DNA of 40,702 bases, taken from assembly GCA_903820285.1 (NCBI GenBank), contig CAIJGS010000277.1:1-40702 (forward strand), given 5' to 3'. The DNA comes from an uncultured Verrucomicrobia subdivision 3 bacterium. Lineage in GTDB: Bacteria > Verrucomicrobiota > Verrucomicrobiia > Limisphaerales > UBA11358. A program made the position numbers and the translations under genes. A model generated the notes under the pieces. It did no database searches and was not told where the DNA came from. It was given only the letters and a program-made list of their open reading frames with translations. Positions within the stretch are counted from its first letter, which is position 1. Each line of letters begins with the position of its first letter. Shown one piece after another: positions 28,662 through 34,482 of the stretch.

Positions 28662-29193
28662 TAAAATCTACGGCCTGATGGCTGAATTCAATACGCCCGG
28701 CGACGTGCTGCGGGCCGCGAAGAAAGTCCGCGCCGCCGGTTACCACCGGTGGGACGTGTTCTCCCCGTTCCCGATTCACGGAATCGACAAGGTGATGGGG
28801 CTGAAGAATTCGCTGGTCGGCTGGGTCTCGCTTGCCATGGGTGGCGGGGCGTTCGTTTCCGGCTTCGTGCTGCTCTGGTTCAGCAATGCCTTTGATTATC
28901 CCCTGATCGTCGGCGGTAAGCCGATGTTCAGCGTGCCCATGACCTTTGTGCCCTCCTACATCCTCATGGTGATGGGTGGCGCGATCGGCGCACTCGTAGG
29001 CATGCTCGCCTTGAACCAGTTTCCACGCTTGCACCATCCGCTCCTGAACAAGGCACGGTTTGAGCTGGTGAGCCGCGACAAGTTTGTGATTGTGATCGGT
29101 TCCACGGACCCCGGGTTCTCCCTCACCGAAACGCGCAAGCTGCTGGAATCCGCCGGCGGCCAGAACGTTGACATTGTGGAGGACAAAGACTGA
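28654..29193 (+). CDS. actD: ACIII subunit ActD (DUF3341)
   Basis: Small ACIII membrane subunit of 179 residues with two transmembrane helices (about 55-80 and 95-120). The soluble N-terminal part, IYGLMAEFNTPGDVLRAAKK and GYHRWDVFSPFPIHGID, is the DUF3341/ActD signature. The C-terminal FVIVIGSTDPGFSLTETRKL is also conserved. ATG 28654 has the best ribosome binding site of the operon (AAGGAGG, 7-8 bases upstream) inside the end of actC. Its stop shares one base with the actE start (TGATG). ActD packs against ActC in known structures; no redox centre. Confidence 0.95.
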   Translation: MSDKIYGLMAEFNTPGDVLRAAKKVRAAGYHRWDVFSPFPIHGIDKVMGLKNSLVGWVSLAMGGGAFVSGFVLLWFSNAFDYPLIVGGKPMFSVPMTFVPSYILMVMGGAIGALVGMLALNQFPRLHHPLLNKARFELVSRDKFVIVIGSTDPGFSLTETRKLLESAGGQNVDIVEDKD

Positions 29194-29852
29194 TGCGCTA
29201 CATCCTCTCCATCCTTTTGATCGGTGCCGCCTTGGGTGCGGTCGCAGTGGGCATTCTTGGCTTTCAAGGCCGGATGTCGCGCAAGCCGCCATTTGAACTG
29301 TTTCCGGACATGGACCGGCAGGCCAAACTGCGTCCCCAGGAACCGAACCACTTTTTCCCGAACGGCGTCAGCTCCCAGCTGGCTCCGGAAGGAACCGTCG
29401 CGCAGGGCACCCCCATCCAGACCGTGGACGGTCCGGTGTATGCCTTCGAAAATTCCCCGGTGAACACCGGTTGTGTCGCCGGTACGACCAACTTTGTGGA
29501 AACCAATCCGCTGGCGGTGAATGAAGCCCTGATTCGTCGCGGTCAGGACCGGTTTGATATCTATTGCTCGCCGTGCCATGGCCGGTTGGGTGATGGCAAT
29601 GGCATTACCAAGAAATTGGGCGTGATGCCGGCCGTGGCCAACCTGCATGACAATCGCATCGTCAAACTGACCGATGGCGAGATTTTTAACACGATTACCC
29701 ACGGCAAGGGTGTGATGGGCGCGGCGGGGCCGCTGATTCCCACCGCTGACCGTTGGGCTGTGGTCGCCTATGTGCGCGCCTTGCAATTGAGCTGGCTGGG
29801 CACGACCAATGACCTCTCGGCGGCCGAATCTGACCAATTGACGAAGCACTGA
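29193..29852 (+). CDS. actE: ACIII subunit ActE, monohaem cytochrome c
   Basis: Periplasmic monohaem cytochrome c of ACIII, 219 residues. A single N-terminal hydrophobic segment (YILSILLIGAALGAVAVGIL) is followed by the RKPPFELFPDMDRQAKLRPQ motif seen in ActE proteins and one haem site, CSPCHG (125-130); GVMPAVANL and GVMGAAGPLIP follow, providing candidate Met ligands. The segment has no cysteine lipobox, so the protein is probably held by an uncleaved helix and not by lipidation. One base lies between its stop and the actF start. Confidence 0.93.
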   Translation: MRYILSILLIGAALGAVAVGILGFQGRMSRKPPFELFPDMDRQAKLRPQEPNHFFPNGVSSQLAPEGTVAQGTPIQTVDGPVYAFENSPVNTGCVAGTTNFVETNPLAVNEALIRRGQDRFDIYCSPCHGRLGDGNGITKKLGVMPAVANLHDNRIVKLTDGEIFNTITHGKGVMGAAGPLIPTADRWAVVAYVRALQLSWLGTTNDLSAAESDQLTKH

Positions 29853-29853
29853 A

Positions 29854-31083
29854 ATGACCAACGATTCCAATCAACCGGCTCCTTTGAACCTGTCCCGCTG
29901 GCAGGCCGCTCCCGGCCTGCTTATGGTCGTCGGCACGGTACTCTCTGCGTTCGGCCTATTCGCCAGCCCGCAGGAATTCGGTTTCTCCTGGCTGTTTGCC
30001 TTCATTTTCTACTACACCATCGCCCTCGGTGCGCTGTTCATGGTGCTCGTGCATCATCTGACGGACGCCGGCTGGTCCGTGGGTATCCGCCGTTTCTCCG
30101 AACATCTGGCCTCCTTGCTGGGCTGGCCTCTGGTAGCCATGTTCCTTCCGGTGGCGGCGCTGGCTCCGAAAATCTATTCCTGGATGTCGGTTCCCGCCAA
30201 GGAACACCTCATCGCCGCCAAGGCACCGGTGTTTACCACTCCCGGCTTTTATATCACCTCCGCGGTTTTCCTGGCCATCCTGTGGTTTCTGAGTTCCCGT
30301 CTGGCCAGCCTCTCGCTGGCGCAGGACAAGACGGGCGAGGCCAAGTTCACCCATAAGATGCGGTTTCATGCAGGGTGGGGGATTGTAGCTTTCGCGCTGG
30401 TCCTGACCTTCTCCGGCGCTCTGTGGGTCAAGGCCCTGCAATATCAATGGTACTCGGCCATGTATGGCGTATATTTCTTCGGCAGCAGCGTGTGGATCGG
30501 TTTGGCGACCATCTATGTGCTCACTGTCATTCTCCAGCGTCAGGGCTATCTGAAGGGTTTGGTGAAGGAGCATTATTATTACTACATCGGCGTGCTGCTG
30601 ATGGGCTTCACCGTGTTTCAGGCGTATATCGAGTTCGCCCAATATTTCGTGGTGTGGAACGCCAACATGCCGGTGGAAACCTTCTGGTACCTTATCCGTG
30701 AAAACGGCAACTGGTGGACGATCAGCATCATTCTGATTTTTGGTCATTTCCTCCTCCCGTTCTTTCTGCTCCTGCCGCAGAAGATCAAGTCCAATGTCCG
30801 GGTGGTGGTGCCGATCTGCCTGTGGATGTGGTTGATGCACGCGCTGGATCTTGCTTATAACATTTTCCCGGCTTTGCACCCGCAAGGTTATCCGCTCAAA
30901 TGGATCTGGCTGCCGCTCGCGGCGCTCGCTTTCCAGGGCGGTTTCCTGGGTCGTATTTTTGTGAAAAAACTGCACGCGAATCCGCCCTATCCCGCGAAGG
31001 ATCCCCGCCTGCTGGAGGCAATGGGTGTGAACCCGCACCTCGCCAATGAACTGGCCGGTGCTGATGTGGGAGGTGCCCGATGA
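29854..31083 (+). CDS. actF: ACIII subunit ActF, NrfD-like membrane protein
   Basis: Second NrfD-like polytopic subunit of ACIII, 409 residues with about ten membrane helices, a paralogue of ActC. It contains FYYTIALGALFMVLVHHLTD, GWSVGIRRFSEHLASLLGWP and AYIEFAQYFVVWNANMPVET with WYLIRENGNWW, all well conserved in ActF. It lacks redox cofactors and is proposed to take part in proton conduction. Its stop overlaps the next gene by four bases (ATGA). With it the six-subunit ActABCDEF core is complete. Confidence 0.94.
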   Translation: MTNDSNQPAPLNLSRWQAAPGLLMVVGTVLSAFGLFASPQEFGFSWLFAFIFYYTIALGALFMVLVHHLTDAGWSVGIRRFSEHLASLLGWPLVAMFLPVAALAPKIYSWMSVPAKEHLIAAKAPVFTTPGFYITSAVFLAILWFLSSRLASLSLAQDKTGEAKFTHKMRFHAGWGIVAFALVLTFSGALWVKALQYQWYSAMYGVYFFGSSVWIGLATIYVLTVILQRQGYLKGLVKEHYYYYIGVLLMGFTVFQAYIEFAQYFVVWNANMPVETFWYLIRENGNWWTISIILIFGHFLLPFFLLLPQKIKSNVRVVVPICLWMWLMHALDLAYNIFPALHPQGYPLKWIWLPLAALAFQGGFLGRIFVKKLHANPPYPAKDPRLLEAMGVNPHLANELAGADVGGAR

Positions 31084-31448
31084 ATTATAAAACCGCGAAT
31101 AGCGCCTCCGGCGCCGCGCTGGGACTCATCATCGCCAGTGTGATTTTTGCCGTGCTCGCCGTGGTCGTCAAACTGGCCGTGGCGGTACCTGATATTGATG
31201 CCGACCGCGCTGACGCCCGCAGTCAGGCGTTGGCCGAAATTCACACCAACGAAATCGCTTCCCTGGCCAATGTCGGCTGGGTCGATGAATCCCGCGGCCT
31301 TGTCCGTTTGCCCATTGACTCCGCCATCCGTCTCGCCGCCCAAAAATGGCAGAACCCGGCTGCCGCCCGCGCCGACCTGAATGCGCGTGCCGAAGCTGCC
31401 GCTGCGCCCGCTCCCGCGGCCGCGCGCAAACCCAGTGCTTTTGAATGA
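31080..31448 (+). CDS. Small ACIII/oxidase-operon membrane protein, unknown function
   Basis: A 122-residue protein between actF and the CcoN-like gene, overlapping both by four bases (ATGA). Residues 12-36 are one membrane helix. The periplasmic part carries the block GWVDESRGLVRLPIDSAIRL, a W-x-D...G-x-V-R-x-PID-x-A pattern that I recall from small proteins beside oxidase and SCO genes in other bacteria. An Ala/Pro-rich tail (AAAAPAPAAARKP) follows. No haem or metal motif is present. It may be an assembly or linker subunit joining ACIII to the cbb3-like module; that is inference from position. Confidence 0.75.
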   Translation: MNYKTANSASGAALGLIIASVIFAVLAVVVKLAVAVPDIDADRADARSQALAEIHTNEIASLANVGWVDESRGLVRLPIDSAIRLAAQKWQNPAAARADLNARAEAAAAPAPAAARKPSAFE

Positions 31449-32887
31449 ACCCGATCGACAACAAATCCCCGGCCGCCTGCTCCAGCGAGATTGACGCCTC
31501 GTTGCGTGTGCCGCTGCTGGCGCTCTTTGGCGGTGCCGCCCTTTGGCTCGTCGTCGGTCTGGTGTTCGGCCTCCTTGCTGGCATCAAGTTTCATGCCCCC
31601 GACTTTTTGGGAGCCTGTCCGCTCATGACCTACGGCCGGCTCGCTCCGGCGGCCAATGATGCCGTCCTTTACGGTTTTGCGATCCCGGCCGCGCTCGGCG
31701 TGATCCTCTGGATTCTGTCCCGCCTCAGCGGCATGCCGGTGGCTTTACCCATTGTGCCCGTCGTGGCGGCCAACATCTGGAACCTCGGTGTGCTTGTTGG
31801 CACGGTTGGCATTCTGATCGGTGAAAGCACCGGTTACCCTTGGCTTGAATATCCCCGTGCGGCGGCCGTGCTGCTGTTTGCCGCTTTCCTGCTCATCGCA
31901 GTATCGGCGGCGGCCACCTTCGGCTGGCGCCGTCAGCGCGAGCTGTTCCCGGCCCACTGGTTCCTGTTTGCCGCCTTGCTGTGGTTTCCTTGGATTTACT
32001 CCAGCGCCAATCTGTTCCTGACCGCCGTGCACGTGCCGCGTGGCATGGTACAGGCTGTGATTGACTGGTGGTTTGGTAACAACCTCTTGTTCGTCTGGCT
32101 GTCGCTTGCCGGTATCGGCATTGCCTTCTATTTCCTGCCTAAAATCGGCGGCCGTCCGCTGGCCAGCTCCGGTTACGCGTTGTTTGGCTTTCTCACCCTG
32201 ATGTTCTTCGGTTCTTGGGTTGGCATTCCAGTGGGGGCTCCAGTGCCTGCCTGGCTGCCGACCGTCAGCTCCGTTGCCGCCATGCTTTCCATACCGGCGG
32301 TGATCGCCATTGTGATTGTTGGTCTGCGCACCGCCTGCGGTGCCAAGGCGGTTTGCCGTGGCGGACCGTTTTGCTTCATGTGGTTCGGTCTCGTGAGCTT
32401 TTTCCTCGGCAGCATCCTCTATCTGATCACTGGTTGCCCACACTTCGGCCATCTGGTGCAGTTCACCTGGTACGGGGTTGGCCAGACGCAACTGACGCTG
32501 CTCGGTTTCTTCGTGATGGTTGTCTTGGGCGGCATCTATGAAATTCTGTCCAATACCACCGGCTTGGAACTGCCTTTCCCGAAACTGGGCAAGGCTCATT
32601 TCTATCTGGCCATGCTCGGTGTGCTGCTGTACGCCGTACCGTTGCTGATCGGCGGGGTGGAGCAGGGGATTCGATTGCAAAATCCGGCCGTGCCGTTTGC
32701 CGACGCCAATACGGCCGCGTTGCTCTGGCTGCGCATCAGTTCCACGGGGCAGCTGTTGCTTATCCTGGGTTCGCTGTTGCTGGCTCTCAATATTTTCGTC
32801 ATGACGATCAAGTGGAAAATCGCGCTGGGTAAATCCCTGTTCGCAGCGGTCACCGCGCCCCTGCCGGTCACGGAGGTGAAAGCGTGA
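31445..32887 (+). CDS. CcoN-like cbb3-type oxidase subunit I paralogue lacking all haem and copper ligands
   Basis: A 480-residue, 12-helix membrane protein that aligns along its whole length with CcoN (cbb3 subunit I), for example YGRLAPAANDAVLYGFA, VIDWWFGNNLLF...FYFLPKIGGRPL and AHFYLAMLGVLLY. Compared with Pseudomonas stutzeri CcoN from memory, every ligand is replaced: low-spin haem His to Ala70 and Gln349, haem b3 His to Gln347, CuB His to Asn212 and to Gly260/Ile261, and the cross-linked active-site Tyr to Phe254. It therefore cannot be a working oxygen reductase by itself, although it would be annotated as one. The helices and loops are otherwise intact and the frame is clean, which argues for a selected structural role. 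ATGA overlap upstream, GTGA overlap with the CcoO-like gene. Confidence 0.88.
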   Translation: MNPIDNKSPAACSSEIDASLRVPLLALFGGAALWLVVGLVFGLLAGIKFHAPDFLGACPLMTYGRLAPAANDAVLYGFAIPAALGVILWILSRLSGMPVALPIVPVVAANIWNLGVLVGTVGILIGESTGYPWLEYPRAAAVLLFAAFLLIAVSAAATFGWRRQRELFPAHWFLFAALLWFPWIYSSANLFLTAVHVPRGMVQAVIDWWFGNNLLFVWLSLAGIGIAFYFLPKIGGRPLASSGYALFGFLTLMFFGSWVGIPVGAPVPAWLPTVSSVAAMLSIPAVIAIVIVGLRTACGAKAVCRGGPFCFMWFGLVSFFLGSILYLITGCPHFGHLVQFTWYGVGQTQLTLLGFFVMVVLGGIYEILSNTTGLELPFPKLGKAHFYLAMLGVLLYAVPLLIGGVEQGIRLQNPAVPFADANTAALLWLRISSTGQLLLILGSLLLALNIFVMTIKWKIALGKSLFAAVTAPLPVTEVKA

Positions 32888-33672
32888 AAACCGGTATCGG
32901 AGTATTTATTGCGGCCTTTGCCGCGCTCGGGGCCTCCTGGGCCGGCTTCGTGCTGGCACCGGCCCTGCAACTCGGCGGCACCAAGGTGACCACCGTGCTG
33001 AATTCCACCGACGCGTATCCCGTCCAGCGGCCTGGTGAGGCCGCCCTCGGCTTGCAGGTCTATCGCGCCAATGGTTGCGCCGCCTGCCATACCCAGCAGG
33101 TGCAGCAGGATGGCACGTCCTTTGAAGTTGTGCTGACCGGCGCGGGCAAAGACCCCGTTTCCGTCAGCAATCTGGCCGCCGGTTTGAAACTCACCGGCCT
33201 GACCAAGGAAGCGGCCGACGCCGCGGCCAAGTCCCTCGCCGATGCCGGTGGCAAGACCGAGACGCATCTGAGCGGCACCGGTGCTGATATTTCACGCGGC
33301 TGGGGTTCCCGTCACAGTGTGGCGGTGGATTTCCTTTACGACGCCCCGGTTCAGCCCGGCAGTCTGCGCGCCGGTCCCGACCTGACCAACATCGGCGCCC
33401 GGGCGGCCGATGCCAACTGGCAGCTCGTGCATCTCTACGCGCCGCGTGCCATCGTCAAGGATTCGACCATGCCGTCGTTCGCCTATCTGTTTGAAGTGCG
33501 TCCGGCCACCGGCTCCGCCGAGGCGCTGAAACTGCCCGCCGGTTTTGCCGCCCCGGCCGGTTCGGAAGTGGTTCCCACCCCGGCAGCCAAACAACTGGCC
33601 GCTTACCTTTTGAGTCTGCATGCGGATGCGCCGTTGTACGAAGCCCCGTATTCGCAGCTTGCCAAGCCATGA
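32884..33672 (+). CDS. ccoO: CcoO-like cbb3 subunit II, monohaem cytochrome c, with bL12-CTD-like insert
   Basis: Membrane-anchored monohaem cytochrome c of 262 residues. One N-terminal helix (4-27) is followed by YRANGCAACHTQQ (haem site CAACH at 65-69), RGWGSRHSVAVDFLYD, LRAGPDLTNIGAR, LYAPRAIVKDSTMPSFAYL (Met axial ligand) and a C-terminal AAYLLSL helix, all in CcoO order. Between the haem motif and RGWGSRHS is an extra ~55 residues (78-133) starting SFEVVLTGAGKDPVSV and ending LADAGGKTETHL. This resembles a shortened ribosomal bL12 C-terminal domain; ordinary CcoO has about ten residues here. GTG start at 32884 overlaps the preceding stop; ATGA overlap with the next gene. Confidence 0.86.
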   Translation: MKTGIGVFIAAFAALGASWAGFVLAPALQLGGTKVTTVLNSTDAYPVQRPGEAALGLQVYRANGCAACHTQQVQQDGTSFEVVLTGAGKDPVSVSNLAAGLKLTGLTKEAADAAAKSLADAGGKTETHLSGTGADISRGWGSRHSVAVDFLYDAPVQPGSLRAGPDLTNIGARAADANWQLVHLYAPRAIVKDSTMPSFAYLFEVRPATGSAEALKLPAGFAAPAGSEVVPTPAAKQLAAYLLSLHADAPLYEAPYSQLAKP

Positions 33673-34277
33673 GCGAAGATAACCAAAAAAATTGCGGCGG
33701 GAATTCACCGGGCGAACCCGCGGCCACCCGCTCGAATGCGCCGATGTGGATCATTGTCGCCACCCTGACGCTGCTGTTCCTCGGCGGAGTTTATTTCGAC
33801 CGTCACAGCGGTTGGTTTAATCCCCGCGTTTACGCCCCCTACCAGTCTGCCGACCAGCTCGAAGCCTATCAGCCCAAGTCCGGTGCCGCCGCCGCCTTCG
33901 CCAAGGGCAAGGGCGTTTACGAATCCGTCTGCGGCATCTGCCACGGTGCCGACGGTCTCGGCAAACCCGGCATGGCCCCGCCGCTCGCGGGTTCCGAATG
34001 GGTCATTACCAAAGGCTACAATCGCCTTTCCCATGTGCCGCTCGAAGGCCTCAACGGGGCCATCTCGGTGGAAGGCAAGGACTGGACCATGGCCATGGCC
34101 GCGATGGGCGCCGCCCTTCCCGATGATGATCTCGCCGCCGTGCTGACTTACATTCGCGGTTCCTGGGGTAACAAAGCCGGCGAAGTGACCGGCGACGAAA
34201 TCAAAAAGATTCGCGCCGACCTTGGCAAGAATCCCGCCCCCGCCACCAGCGACCAGCTCAAGGCGATGCCCGAATAA
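33669..34277 (+). CDS. Membrane-anchored monohaem cytochrome c (CcoP-like / ACIII-associated)
   Basis: A 202-residue class I cytochrome c with one membrane helix (27-43) and one haem site, CGICHG (88-93). Around it are KGVYESVCGICHGADGLGKP and GMAPPLAGSEW; the C-terminal MAAMGAALPDDDLAAVLTYI supplies the probable Met ligand and the usual last helix. As the final gene of the operon, downstream of the CcoO-like gene with an ATGA overlap, it takes the place of CcoP, but it has one haem where CcoP usually has two. It probably carries electrons from ACIII (ActE/CcoO) to a terminal oxidase or soluble cytochrome. Confidence 0.88.
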   Translation: MSEDNQKNCGGNSPGEPAATRSNAPMWIIVATLTLLFLGGVYFDRHSGWFNPRVYAPYQSADQLEAYQPKSGAAAAFAKGKGVYESVCGICHGADGLGKPGMAPPLAGSEWVITKGYNRLSHVPLEGLNGAISVEGKDWTMAMAAMGAALPDDDLAAVLTYIRGSWGNKAGEVTGDEIKKIRADLGKNPAPATSDQLKAMPE

Positions 34278-34303
34278 TCCGTCGCGCAATATTCTCTTTC
34301 AAG

Positions 34304-34335
34304 AAAAGTCCCGCATTTATTTGCGGGGCTTTTTT
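34304..34335 (+). terminator. Intrinsic terminator of the ACIII/cbb3-like operon
   Basis: AAAAGTCCCGCA (34304-34315), loop TTTATT, then TGCGGGGCTTTT (34322-34333) form a 12 bp stem with one G-U pair, running into six T. It lies 27 bases after the last stop codon and ends the ~10.9 kb operon. Confidence 0.93.
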
Positions 34336-34337
34336 AT

Positions 34338-34482
34338 TTAACCACAAAGAACGCATAGAACGCAAAGAAGGGAGGAAAGAACCGGTTTCAGAAGTTGGGG
34401 ACTGCACTCTGCCCCAAGTAGCAATGCCGCCAATCCCTTCGGCCTTTCCCATCTCTGTGCTCTCTGCGTTCTCTGTGGTTAA
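34338..34482. repeat. Interspersed inverted repeat (TTAACCACAAAGA type)
   Basis: AACCACAAAGAACGCA at 34340-34355 pairs with TGCGTTCTCTGTGGTT at 34465-34480, 15 of 16 positions complementary, and the pairing extends into TTA/TAA at both ends. Between the arms are about 110 bases without a gene. The left arm begins right after the terminator T-run, and the right arm contains the stop codon (complement of 34479-34481) of the gene on the minus strand, as if the element had inserted there. Confidence 0.85.

Noticed and set aside
31445-32887. Annotation as a functional cbb3 oxygen reductase
   Set aside because: All six metal-ligand histidines and the active-site tyrosine are replaced, so catalytic function is not supported despite the strong overall similarity.
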